Below, piece by piece: positions 11,121 to 22,789 of a DNA stretch of 64,000 nucleotides. The stretch covers positions 22,495,501 to 22,559,500 of the forward strand of contig NC_088348.1 in NCBI RefSeq assembly GCF_036884655.1, written 5' to 3'. The stretch is from Musa acuminata AAA Group (Eukaryota; Streptophyta; Magnoliopsida; Zingiberales; Musaceae). The notes under the pieces were generated by a model. It saw only the letters and a program-made list of their open reading frames with translations. It did no database searches and was not told the origin of the DNA. Position 1 is the first letter of the stretch, and each line of letters starts with the position of its first letter. The position numbers were made by a program, and so were the translations under genes.

Positions 11121-12359
11121 ATTAGGATCAAGGGTGGTACTAGAAGGGGGGGGGGGTGAATTAGTACAGCGAAAAACTTTCCCTATTTCAAAAGTCTTTG
11201 TTTCGATTAAAACCGATTATAACGAAAATCATTTCGATTCAATCCATTTCGGAGAGAAATTAAATTTGAAAGCTTTTTTAAAAGAACAACGAGAAGATTA
11301 AGGAGGTTTGAAGTAATGTAAATTATACAAATGAAAAGTAAACTAGAATTTAGAATGGTTCAATCGATGTGACCTATATCCACTTTGGATTCCTACTCCG
11401 TCGAGATCACCGGTGTCCACTAAAGGCCTTCCTTCAATAGGTGAAGACCAAATACCTCTTTACAGTGCTTTCTCCTTTTCTCGAGTTTAGGAGATAACCC
11501 TTATAAGCCTCACTCTTCTTTCTTGGATGTTTACAAAGCTAAGAGAGGGAGGGGAGGACTCTTTCTAACTTTTACAACACTTAACACCCCAGAGATTCAA
11601 GAATATGTTAAAACTTTCGTGTCCGTTTATACAGAAAAGGGTGAGATTTTTATAGGCCCCAGTGGCTTCAAAATTGAAGCCAAAAAGTGTTACCATTGTT
11701 GGTCTTACACTAGGCGGCACCACCACTTGACAAGGGTGGTATCACCGTTGGCAGCATTCACTATCGGCGGTACCACCACCCAGACAACCTGGGACACTGT
11801 CTTCCAAGCGATGCCACCACCGGCCCTGGCGGTGCCACCGCTAGCTAAGATTTCAGGTGCTGAATGAGCTGCTCAATTCAATCCAATTCAGCCCTATTAA
11901 GGGCCCAATTGGCCCCTAATTATGTTAGTGAGATTACCTCCCAATCCTAACTTAATTTATGATCTAACTATGATAATTAAGATATAATTATAACACTTCT
12001 TATTCCGGCGCGTCAATTGCTCTTCTAGCGAGCTTCCGACGAACATCCAATGAACTCTTGGTAATGTTCCGGTGGACTCCCGGCAAGCTTCTGGACTTTA
12101 CGACAATCTTCTTGGCGAGTTCCGATGAGCTTCTTTGGCAAGCTCTTGGACTTCTCGGTTGGTTTCGGCAGAACTTACGATGAACGTCCGGACTTCGGAT
12201 GAACTCTTGAACTCCCAATGAGATCTCGATGGTGACTCCGACACAACACCTACTTTATGTCTTATTGCTATCGTAGTTAATTCTACACACTTTTCTCAAC
12301 ATATAGATTAGATCAAACAATTTACAATTGACTTCATTATCAAAATCCGAGATTCAATA
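11121..12359 (-). repeat. Sirevirus 5' LTR (minus strand, 1239 bp), with adjacent PBS
   Basis: Left end tattaggatcaag (LTR 3' end, first base mutated) with a long poly-G tract (about 11144-11157); right end gattcaata (LTR 5' end). The PBS is just inside the element, gataccaat at 11111-11119 (rc of ATTGGTATC). The first LTR section is of the A type (gaagtcaattg). It is the 5' LTR of the gag-pol fragment at 9088-11069, and it interrupts an older copia element at 12360. Confidence 0.75.
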
Positions 12360-14256
12360 GGAACTCTATTCAAGATGTACATAGCTGTCCTAAGAGCTTC
12401 ACCCCACATCGACTTAAGTACAAAGGAGTAACTCATCATGCTCCTAACCATATCCATAAGAGTACGATTTCACCTTTCAGCAATATCGTTCTGTTGTGCA
12501 CACCTGGTAATGCGTATTGAGTACCAATATCTTGTTGTTATAGGAATCTATCAAAAGGGTCAATATTTTGACCAGATCCATCATATCTGCCATAAAATTC
12601 ACCACCCATGTCAGATTTAATAATTTTAACTTTTCTATCTAATTATCTCTCGAGCTCATTTATGTACACTTCAAGAATCTCAACGGCTTGAGACTTTTCA
12701 TGTATTAGATAAACATAACCATATCTGGACATGTTATCTATAAATGTGATGAAATACCTTTCTCCATTAAAATAGGGAATATGGAGTGGTCCGTAGATAT
12801 CAAAATGAATAATCTTAAGGAGTTCTTTACTTCTTGTGATATTTTTCTTTATATGTTTAGTTTGTTTTTCCTTAATGCAATCTATACAAACATCAAAATC
12901 AATGAAGTCTAAATGTTTTAAAATATTATCCTTCACTAATCTTTCAATTATTTCCTTCGAGATATGCCCCAATCGTCTATGCCACAATATAGAAGATCTT
13001 TTATTATTGAAATTATGTTTCAATCCAACACTTGATTGCAAAGTCAATAATGTCTTTGCAAATTCAAAATTCAATTTAATTATATACAAACCATCACATA
13101 GAATTTCAGAACCAACTTTTATCGAATCATAAAATATGCTGAATTTATCATTGTCAAAAGAAAGATAGTATCCTAACTCATCAATTCTAGATAAAAAACT
13201 AAATTTCTAAAAATAATAGGAACATAACATGTGTCAACAAGATCCATCAGATGACCCATCTCTAAGGGTAGACGATAAGTCCCCATTGATATGACTTTTG
13301 CTTTGAGATGATTTCCCATAATGATGAATCTTTAATATTCTTTTGGTTTCCAAATTGAAAGAAATCTCTATATATTATTGATAACATAAGTTGAAGCATC
13401 AGAATCAACCACCAAGTATTAGAAGGAACTTCTATAATATTTGATGCGAAGCATACAAAGGTGGAGTTAATACATTTCTTTTCGAACCAAGTCTTGCATT
13501 TAATGGAGTCCTTCTTCACATGTCCTTTCTTGCCATAAAAGAAACACTTTATTGTAAAAGCTTTCTTTTCATTAGTCTGTTTAATATTTCCAGACTCGAT
13601 AAATTTTTTTGATGGATAATGCTTCAAATTTTTTTTTTATTACCAGCTTCTTGAGTAGTAGTCATGACATTATATGAACTTTCCTACTTTAATCTCAATT
13701 CTTCTTAAACACTTATGCTAGTTAACTCATTCAAGTTCCACTTATCCTAATTTGTATTATAGTGAATCTTGAATATGCCAAACTGAGAAGGAAGGGAATT
13801 GAGAATGAACTGCACAAGGAAAGATGCATCAACATTCATACCTAATGCTTTAAGTTTTATAACTTTATCAGCCATATTGAGGATGTGATCATGAATTCCT
13901 CGAGTGCCATCATACTGAGCTATAGTTAGTTCTTTCATTAATATGCCAGCCAATGTCTTATCAGCAGATTTAAATCTGTCTTCAAAAATTTTTAAATATT
14001 CCTATGCACTAGTTGCAATCGGTAATAAAGTGTTTATATTATTTGTAATCATTATTCTTATGAACATTAAACTAAGCCTATCAATTTGTTCCATAGTACT
14101 TTCATCAGTCAAGTTTGTAGGTTTTTCAACAAGCAATATTAAATCAAGATATAATACACCCAATGTAAATTGCACATACTCTAACCATTCTGAATAATTT
14201 GATCTAGATAGTACAAGAACACTAGAAGCATAAGAATGTGTGGACGAAAGTACCAC
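12360..14256 (-). pseudogene. Degenerate copia gag-protease-integrase fragment
   Basis: On the minus strand, in order: gag N-terminus (14256-14002, YSEWLEYVQF), mid gag (13953-13747, QYDGTRGIHDHILNM and FILNSLP), a weak zinc knuckle (about 13550-13500, CFFYGKKGHVKKD), protease remnants (13400), GAG-pre-integrase (ILWHRRLGH, CIDCIKEKQ) and integrase start (HFDIYGP, FITFIDNMSRYGYVY) at 13089-12643, then more integrase in broken frames to 12370. It is cut at 12360 by a Sirevirus, so reverse transcriptase and the 3' LTR are not seen. It is a Tork/Tnt1-like copia, unlike the Sireviruses around it, and old: many frameshifts and stops. Confidence 0.8.
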
Positions 14257-15768
14257 TGAAAAATATAAAATAACATTAATACTTTGGATTTTTTTTTAAA
14301 TTTGATGAACTATTGATATCATATATATTATACCTTTAAGTGAAATATTGACATATCTAGTATTCACTCAAGATCATCTATGGAGAACTAATACCATCCT
14401 TGTGGAATAATGTTATTACTTTTGGATATACAACCCTAAACTGTAAGGATATCTAAAATAGTATTATCCTACCCCATCACATAATTATTTTAAATAGATT
14501 CTCCTTTGAGATTATCTAAATTTTTTAATTATGTGTGTTATTGTGAATATTATTTCCTTGATGTCATTTATGACTGATTCTTTAATATTATTTTATAAAT
14601 TATTGGTCTAGGTCACTTTGGTGGCTACAAGACCAATACAATAATATAAAATATAATTTAAAACATTATATAAATGATAAAACTTTTATTATAATTCACA
14701 TCATAAAAGCTTATCATCTAAATAATATTCATAAAATTTATTCAATTTAATTTATGCTAAGCAGTTCAATAATATAATAATAACTATAATAATTATTGAA
14801 CATTAATCGATAAAAGAAAAACTCATATTGATAAAAGATTAACATTATTTCATAATTTTAAATATATATAAATAAATAACTAAATGAATATTCAAGAACA
14901 ATAATTGTATTTTATTTACCACATGTAAAAATATAATCAATACTTTATGAGAAAACTATAAAAGTAAACTGTAATTTATAGTTTTTTATTAAAATTAAAT
15001 CTAATTAAATAATCAAAATATAATCATGATTAAATTCAATCATAATTATAATAAATAATATTTATTAATTTTATAATTGAGAATATAAATTAAAAAAAAT
15101 TTAATTTTATAAGGGTAAAACTATAAATATTTGACATGATATAAACGAGAATTATGAGATTTGTAAAGGGCAAAACTATAATTTAGCAAAACCTAACCTC
15201 AAGGGCAAAATCATAAATATATCAAACAAACGTTATTGTTGCACCATCACAAGTGCAGTCGTTGTGCCTGCGTGTGTGGCGCTACCGTCGCGGGGCTACC
15301 TTTGCCCGTGCGTGGCCGCAACGGCGGTTCCTATTGTCATGTGGCCATCGCCTGGGCGCGGTTACCCGCACGTGTGGCTGTTGCTAGCACGGCTACCGTC
15401 GCCTACGCACGGTTGGTTGTGGTTGCTACTAGCGTGCGGTCGCCGCTTGGGTGCGACCTACTCGTGCACGATCGCCGCCGATGCTGTCTGCCTTCGTGCG
15501 GCCATCGTATGGACGTGGGTTTTGTTCGCGTGCAGCCACCACAAGCGTTGTTATGCCTGTTTACATATGCCGCCTGCTGTACTACGACGGCGCGCATACT
15601 GCCCAATGCAGCCTTTACCGCCAGTAGATTCATTGGTTGTACGCAGCACGGTCGACGATGACCATTACTGTTTCACGATCATTAGAGAATAGGGATCATT
15701 CATATATCGTAAATAAAAATAATATATCTAAAGTATTTGATCTCAAGAACCTAGGTTCTGATACTAAT
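14257..15768 (-). other. Leader of the degenerate copia, with a GC-rich island
   Basis: Between gag (14256) and a primer-binding-site-like sequence ggttctgatactaat (15754-15768; rc ATTAGTATCAGAACC). 14280-15220 is very AT-rich with no ORF. 15236-15660 switches abruptly to GC-rich sequence, with overlapping open frames of 76-142 codons on both strands that have low-complexity composition and no domain I recognise. It could be a captured host fragment or part of the leader. Confidence 0.5.
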
Positions 15769-16259
15769 TGTTAGCATAAAATCTGTAATATGCTAGATTA
15801 AATACCAAAATAATCTTTTATACCGGAATTGAAATCAAATATAATTAGATCTGATTTTACGATGCATCTTTTGATGTCATCTAAAAAAGAGTTTTTTGTT
15901 TTGATCTGCAAGAGCACGATCCATGATCGCTATAAATCTGTAAAGAGGAACTAGATTCTTATCCTTTCACAGGACCACCTAGATTGATAGTTAGGGAGAA
16001 GAGTTGAGAAAGAGATTGTAATATCTCAATTGAATCCGATACATAACGTCTTTTTTTCTTTTCTTTTTTTTTAGTCCTTAGAGGTCCTATCTATTTATAG
16101 GCAAGGGTCTAGGATAAATAATTAGGACATTGAAATTTTACTTTAAATAATTTTTTTTTATATTAACTAATATATATTATCAGAATCTAATTAGTTATAT
16201 TATATATATATATCGGGTGTTGCCATTCTAGTAAACTCTGTGTTGCTATTGTAGTGACA
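15769..16259 (-). repeat. Probable 5' LTR of the degenerate copia
   Basis: Begins tgttagcataaaatc next to the PBS-like site and ends gtagtgaca; on the minus strand this reads TGTCAC ... GCTAACA, with a tatttatag TATA-like box near 16092. No second LTR is visible in the window to confirm the borders, since the other end is lost behind the nested insertions. Confidence 0.45.
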
Positions 16260-18600
16260 ATTTATTTATTGGACTGGTGTGAGATGTGTCTTTCATAGAA
16301 AGAACACAAGGGAAGAGAATGCCGATGCCACTCTAATATATTGATTCTCCTCCTGTAACCAGTAATCTATGAATGTGTTCTACATAACCGGGTCTTAAAG
16401 AGAAGGTAAATAAGCTGATCATCTGATCTAATGGATATCATCATCTAAGAGAGTATAAATAAGGAGAAACTACTCATCACTTTTAAATAATTCACTAAAG
16501 AGATATAAGGTTGTATGAAAAATGATAAAGCATCTCAAAAATATTATACTCGTATTCAAATCACTCAATGCCTATAATACTAAAATTTTCATAAGAAAGA
16601 AAACCAAATAATCTTCAAATCGGACTCTCTAATATGCTGCCAATTCTTTACGCATTGGTTGCACATAGTATGTGTCATAAATCTCAACATTAATCTCAAA
16701 ATTAATACAAAATTTGGTTGACTGGAAAACTAAGAGGTTAATGAGAATGCTTTAATTTGAATTCTGTTGTTTCAAGACATGCAACATTCTTGGGCTGCAT
16801 ATATATGCATATTATATATGAATTTTTTTTTGTAAATATAATAATATTAATGTAGTAGTATGTACTTGATTTGCATAAGTTAAAGAGTTTGAAACCTTAT
16901 CTTATTAATTAGTATATAAAACATTAGCTGACCTGCTCGACTCATTTATCTAAGGTTTTGAGCATGAAATCTATCCTAAAATATCAAAGATTATAGATTA
17001 GTAGCAAATTCCCAAAATTAAATCTCAGACTAAGCGGCCTCGAATGTGTTATGGTATTAAGTGAAAACACTAAAATTGCCAAGTTAGATAGATGATTAAT
17101 TTTAGCGTGATTCTGAGATTGCATGACGAAGTAAGTGAAGCATGTGTTTTGTGTGTGATTGATTGATTATGTCGTTTTTATTGGAATTTGAACGAAGAAA
17201 TCAAGGGATAATAAAAAAGTGTGTAGGGTGTTACACGCAATACACTAACTGAGCCGCTGTGGTTCTTCTTTGATATGGAGCACGATGTTGACATCTTCTT
17301 TGATATGGAACATCATCGAGTCTTGAGATATCAACAACGAAAACAAGGAAGAGATGTCTGGTCCTCCTACTTACCTGAGATGTCTCATCTGAACAGTTGT
17401 CCTATTATCATAATTATATGAAGAGGACAACAGATATTATGTTAAAAGTATTAGTTATCTTAGTTGATAAAAAAATATTATTAATTTATTATAAGCTTTT
17501 TTAGTTGGAATTTCACTTTCATCATTTACTAAATGAATTCCACGTCACAGTAAAAAGAAGAAAAAAAAAAAGACAATGATAAACATGTGTTTGTCCTACC
17601 ATAAAATGTCCAATCAGTGACAAGAAATATTTTTTGTTTTGGATGGAGGAGGCTAAGAGGCAACTGCTTGAGTTTGAGTTCCAGACTTGATATATTAATT
17701 GATTAATGATAATTTGATTATTCTATGTACTTTTAGATCTTAATGGAAGGATGAGACTAAGAAAATAATTAGACTGTTTGTGGGTTTCTCTACCATGGAT
17801 AGAGAGAGAATGAAATTTTTTTTTATCTATATTTCAGTTATGATTAACTAAGTAACTTAAAAAGAATTATAGTTTATATATAATCAGATACTGAAAAAAA
17901 TAATAAATTTTCTCCACGACCTCTCACTTAATAATAATATGTTAGGAGAAAATGCTAGTGACCAAACTGTTTGTTTTTTTATCGTCACACTCAAAAAGTA
18001 GACTTTGCAGAAAAGCTGGTAGGGAAAGTAGCAGATTCCGTCATTTAGAGCAGCCCCCATTACTATAGCTAGTTTTTGGATTTTATGTTTGCAAACATGA
18101 ATCTTCGTACTGCCTCAATATCTAAAATACGAGTACGATTGCATCAAAGTCTAAGATAGAAGAAAGCGTAATATCCAATTTAGGTGCTTGTTGATCCATA
18201 AAGCAGAGGTGCAGGAAGAACGAAAAGAAACAAAAAGGTTTGAAAGAACGCGATGATCAATTTTCCAAGTGCATTGGGATCAGTCGAGTAACAGGAAGCG
18301 TGGCGCTCCTTCTCATCACATGGAAAAGCGCCTTGCGTGTGTCGATCCACAGTAACTCGTATGTTTTGCTAGAAACTCTTTATGTGGTACCTGAGTGAAT
18401 GGATGGCCAACGAGATCCATGGATATAGTCGAATGTAACAACATTCGACAATATCCGATCTCGAGGAGGGCTGAAGGGAAAGAGAACTGAGAAGAACGTT
18501 CCATTGTGATCTTCTAGTCACGTCCTTCCTCGTCATCATTCTGTCGTGCAGACCAACCGTTTTTAAGAATGGTAGAGAAAGGAGAGTAGAGAAGGAGAAT
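16260..18600. other. Intergenic, no gene recognised
   Basis: AT-rich sequence with no convincing ORF. A small repeat cttctttgatatgga occurs twice near 17265-17310. Minus-strand ORFs of 62 and 79 codons (18316-18608) overlap each other, have no recognisable domain and are probably chance. Confidence 0.4.
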
Positions 18601-18606
18601 ATCCTC

Positions 18607-18970
18607 AATCACAGGTCAGCAGTGCAAATAAACCCAGCCACCATTCTCCTTCCGCACGATCTAACAGTTTTTATGAATGGTAGATATTTTTTATTTTTTT
18701 ATTTTTTGAAAAATAACGAAAAATGAGATTATTTGCGCTGACTTGTGAGTGAGGGATCTTCTTCCTCTTCTCCTTCCGCAATGCAAAAAATATCTACCAA
18801 TCACAGGTCAGCAGTGCAAATAAACCCAGCCACCATTCTCCTTCCGCACGATCTAACAGTTTTTATGAATGGTAGGTATGTCGTAGGTAGATAGGGAAGA
18901 AGAGGAAGAAGATCCCTCACTCACAAGTCAGCGCAAATAATCTCATTTTTCGTTATTTTTCAAAAAATAA
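18607..18970. repeat. Compound direct/inverted repeat (MITE-like) next to tRNA gene
   Basis: A 77-bp direct repeat (18607-18683 and 18799-18875, 192 bp apart, aatcacaggtcagcagtgc ... gaatggtag) is interleaved with an inverted repeat of about 70 bp (18701-18770 and 18899-18970; the left arm contains gagattatttgcgctgac, the right arm its complement). Transcribed, the arms would fold into a long stem with a loop of about 128 nt. The right arm ends about 25 bp from the tRNA gene's 3' end. A further short inverted pair, tggtagatattttt and aaaaaatatctacca, bounds 18679-18798. Confidence 0.8.
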
Positions 18971-18982
18971 AAAATAAAAAAT

Positions 18983-18988
18983 AAAAAA
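18983..18988 (-). terminator. Pol III oligo-T terminator of tRNA-Ala
   Basis: Six consecutive T on the minus strand, 6 nt after the mature tRNA 3' end; further short T runs follow. Confidence 0.6.
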
Positions 18989-18994
18989 CCTTTA

Positions 18995-19067
18995 TGGAGG
19001 TGCAGGGAATCGAACCCCGTGCCTCTCGCATGCGAAGCGAGCGCTCTACCATATGAGCTACACCCCC
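18995..19067 (-). tRNA. tRNA-Ala (anticodon CGC)
   Basis: Minus-strand 73-nt cloverleaf without intron. The acceptor stem GGGGGTG pairs with CACCTCC and contains the G3-U70 wobble pair, the identity element for alanyl-tRNA synthetase; the discriminator base is A. The anticodon stem CTCGC/GCGAG encloses loop TTCGCAT, giving anticodon CGC, which reads GCG. D-arm (A box) TAGCTCATATGGTAGAG and T-arm (B box) GGTTCGATTCC match the internal Pol III promoter. A run of six T on the minus strand just beyond the 3' end (18983-18988) fits as the Pol III terminator. No CCA is encoded, as expected for a nuclear gene. Confidence 0.95.
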
Positions 19068-20174
19068 AATTTTATAAATAAATTACACTGTCATCATTAT
19101 ATGCATAAAGAACATATAGTCCTTACAAATTAGCGTGAAACTGCAACAACTTTGTCAATATTGTTTTTCTCTATCTTTTTTCTTTTTTTTTTTAATTTTG
19201 AGTTTAAAATCAAATATGGTATGAGTGCTTGTCGATTTATAATGGATTGAAATCGAACCACATTGATTCATGAGGAACCGCACTGATATCATTTTTGGAC
19301 GATATTATATTATTTTTATTTTATTAATTAAAATAATATAATCTCATCGAAAAATAATGTTGACCTGGTATGAGTCTAAAATTTCATATCAAGTACAAGA
19401 TGCTAATAATAAGTAAACAATAAATCATAAACAAAAAAGTCCAGCTTTTTGGTTAATTTTTAGCTGAAATATTCCATCAAAAATAGCTAAAATAACATAA
19501 AAATATCAAATTAAATCACTTACGCTACCTATAAAATAACTAAAAATGACATTATATATATATATATATATATATATACCAATCCAGCTAGTTTTTACAA
19601 GTATTTTTGATTTTCTTGTGAAATTAGAGCAGCTTTGCTGAAAATATGAAAACGGATATATTTTAGAGTGTTGAAACATGAACGTGAAGTAAATTTCCTA
19701 ACTAACTTTTCGTGGCCGTTTATTGGTACGACGAAAGACGAGGAGAGAAGCCTTCTTCCACTGTCACCGGGATGGCTTTCTTCTTCCCTGTTCATCGTCG
19801 AAGGTAAAAAGGGCCCCGTAACTAGAAGGTTTGTTGATTCACGCGCGGCGACCTTGATAAGGACGCTAACAGCGCGAACCCGTCTCCCCCCCCGTTTCAG
19901 ACTATTCCGCCGACCGGCAACGTGGAAAGGAGCGTTCAAACACGTTTAGGGTCCTTCTTCCCTTCTTTTGTATTTTCGTGTTTGGCACCGCATCAGTCCT
20001 CTTCGATCTCACTCCATCAATACTTCTCCGCCATCGGCATCCGCTCGAGCCGACGTTCGAATCAATAGTTCTCCTCGGTCGATCGATACTTTCTTCTGTT
20101 TGGAGTTGGGTAAAAGTATTCCGGGAGCCATTCCTCTCTCTCCTCTTATCGGGCTGAGTCGTGTCGCATCCTCA
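19068..20174 (+). promoter_or_regulatory. Upstream region and probable 5' UTR of the ZIFL gene
   Basis: 19068-19600 is AT-rich with a (TA)n microsatellite at about 19552-19578. From about 19730 the sequence becomes C/G-richer and pyrimidine-rich (ctcttcgatctcactcc), as is usual for a plant 5' UTR. An upstream frame is open from 19968 into the coding start, but the family N-terminus begins at the ATG at 20175. The transcription start cannot be fixed by eye. Minus-strand ORFs at 19595-19939 and 20009-20305 are shadows. Confidence 0.4.
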
Positions 20175-22789
20175 ATGGCGGACCCGACCACGCCGTTGTT
20201 GGAACCGAGCAAGGAGGCGTTCTTCCACGAGAACTGCCCCGGATGCAAGCAGGACCGGCGGAACCAACTCCATCTCGGGATTCCCTTCCGTGAGTTCTTC
20301 TTCATATGGATCGTCGCCCTCTGCTCCGGTACGACTCAACCGCACCTCGGAACCCACTTCCTTTCATTTTTCTGTTTTTGAATTTAGAAAATTCATGTAG
20401 CGATTGTCGCTTAATAGTTATTTCTAAATGGTAGGGCATACATTCTCTCGATTGACTCATTAGGCATGTTTGTCGACGGCATTAGATGCAATCATTTTAT
20501 AACAATTTCAGAAGTGGAACGTGAAATCGCACTAGATTAGTCGAGTACTTCTGAGAGACAACAACTACTAGTATTTGCATTTCGTTGTGTTAGTTGCATT
20601 CCGAAACAAATGTTTGATGGACATGAACTTCTGACGGTCCCTGCTATAGAAAGCATCACTCAAGAATGATTCGACTTTTGCAATATCTTCTGATTATTTT
20701 TTTTTCTCTCATCCACTTTTATCCTACAATGATGAATAAGTTTAAAACAGTAATATCCTGTGGAAATTCTTTGTTGCTAATAGTTCATTGCCTTATCTTC
20801 TGCATGTTCTCTAATTTTTTCTTTTTTTGTCTTTGTTGAACTTTCAGCATTACCGATATCGTCATTGTATCCGTTCTTGTACTTCATGGTACCATTCAGC
20901 GTGATCTGGAATCTTAAGTTTGTGGATCTTAATGCATCTCTCAGCTGTCTTAGATTACTTTCTGCAATCCCAATGGCTTTCTGCTGTTGGCCGTTTACTG
21001 TGATTCTTGCAGATACGTGACTTGAATATAGCCAAACGAGCACAAGATATTGGTTTTTTTGCAGGTTTCGTTGGTGAGTACCTTTTGCCACATTATTTGA
21101 CTAAAATTGACATGATAGCACTACATGATGATGAAAAAAATCAGCACAACTGTCACTGGGACTGCGCACTGATAACTTGTTTTATTATATATTTCTTTGA
21201 AGGATCGGCATTTATGTTGGGAAGATCTTTGACTTCAATATTCTGGGGAATGGTGGCTGATCGTTATGGAAGGAAACCAGTTATAATGATCAGTCTGTTT
21301 GCAATGTAATATATGATTTTTTGATAGTATGTTTACCATTTATTGTCAGAACAAAATCCACATGGAATGAGATCACCCTCGATCTTTGCTCGGTGTTGCT
21401 TTTTTGGTGTCCTGATCTGGTCTTGTCTCCTGATCTATTGCAGAATTGTATTTAACACGTTATTTGGGCTCAGCAAAAGTTACTGGATGGCAATCACGAC
21501 GAGATTACTTCTTGGACTCTTAAGTGGATTACTTGGTCCAATACAGGTAATTAATTTTCTAATATCGATAGTCAAGTAAATCTTCAAGTTTTGTCCTGAT
21601 ATTTGTTCTGGCTTCATTACGAGCTTGTGCTTTGAATGAAATCTAGGCTTATGCTTCGGAAGTCTGCCGAAAAGAGTATCAAACTCTAGGATTATCAATT
21701 GTAAGATGCTCCATATATGTCTGTTCCCTCGTTCCCTTCTTTTCTGTTGACCAGGCTTGCTTTCTCGAATTTGTAACAGCAATTTTAATTTCAAATGCAT
21801 TCTAGGTTGATACATCATGGGCCATGGGTTTGATCTTTGGTCCAGCTATTGGTGGTTTTCTTGCACAGGTAATCTTCTTCTATGAAATACTGAATATAAA
21901 TAAGAATTGTCCAAGATGGCCATATTGCCCTCTGTTATAGGCACAAACCATCCAGGCCAGGTATCACATTGAGCATGCACCTGTCTAGGTACCTTGTCCG
22001 TATACAGTAATTGGGTGCATGTTCATGCACATCACTTGCACTGATTGAGAAGATTAGCACATGACATTGCACATACCATGCGAGGACTAGATCTGTGTCC
22101 TTTAAGTTGATAAGCATATAAGAGAGACCTACAGGATCTATCGACTCCACTAGAGATCAATAGCAATTTTTTTTAAAAAAAATCTAAAATTTATATATAT
22201 ATCTAATCAAGGTATGCAATATCGTACCATACTGGTGTTTTGAGGTTGACTTGGTACGATACGGTATGGTACTGATGTACCGAGAGATATACCAGGGCGT
22301 ATCGAACGGTACACCAGGGCGTACCGAATAATTTTATATATTTTCTTTATTACTGTAATACTATAACACTGCTACAACATAGTACTGTAGCACTGTAACA
22401 CTGCTACAGTGTAATACTATAGAATTGTAACGGTACCGGGCGGTCCGCATACCGGTATATCGTCGGATCGGTACGTACCGCCCGTACCGGACGGTACCAT
22501 TCGGTACTGCATACCATGCGTCTAATAGTCACCTACTGCATGATGTTAACATCCTATTATATTGAAAATTGATGCTTCTGTTATCAGCCTGCAGAGAAAT
22601 ATCCAAGCATATTTGCTAGGGAGTGGTTATTTGGGAGGTAAACTCGTGAGTATATGTATCTTGGTTCACATACTATAACTTGTGCTAAGATACATTTCTA
22701 TTCACAACTGTAGGTTTCCTTACTTCTTACCCTGCCTCTGCATATCACTGTTTTCAGTTGCTGCATTTATAGTCTGCTTATGGCTTCCG
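20175..22789 (+). CDS. ZIFL: ZIFL exons 1-9 (N-terminal half, helices 1-6)
   Basis: Codons 1-235. The family's N-terminal CPGC lies at residues 21-24. Helix 1 starts around 40 ([11 protein letters not shown]), and exon 2 supplies [17 protein letters not shown] motif A is in exon 4 ([11 protein letters not shown], about residues 101-111). Exon 6 encodes [17 protein letters not shown] and exon 7 the Gly/Pro-rich [14 protein letters not shown], both ZIFL signatures. Exon 9 ends LWLP, which continues in the ETMHMH of exon 10. The start at 20175 was chosen because [11 protein letters not shown] matches the acidic/Leu-rich family N-terminus. Intron 7 holds a MITE-like repeat (22210-22520). Confidence 0.9.

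Noticed and set aside
15236..15692. 141- and 142-codon overlapping ORFs
   Set aside because: Both frames and the reverse strand are open because the DNA is GC-rich; no domain and cysteine-rich low-complexity composition. Kept as a composition anomaly only.
19595..19949. ORFs of 93 and 114 codons upstream of ZIFL
   Set aside because: Overlapping on opposite strands, no recognisable domain, in the promoter/5' UTR region.
20161..20400. 79-codon ORF overlapping ZIFL exon 1 in another frame
   Set aside because: Shadow of the real exon; no match to a family and runs into the intron.
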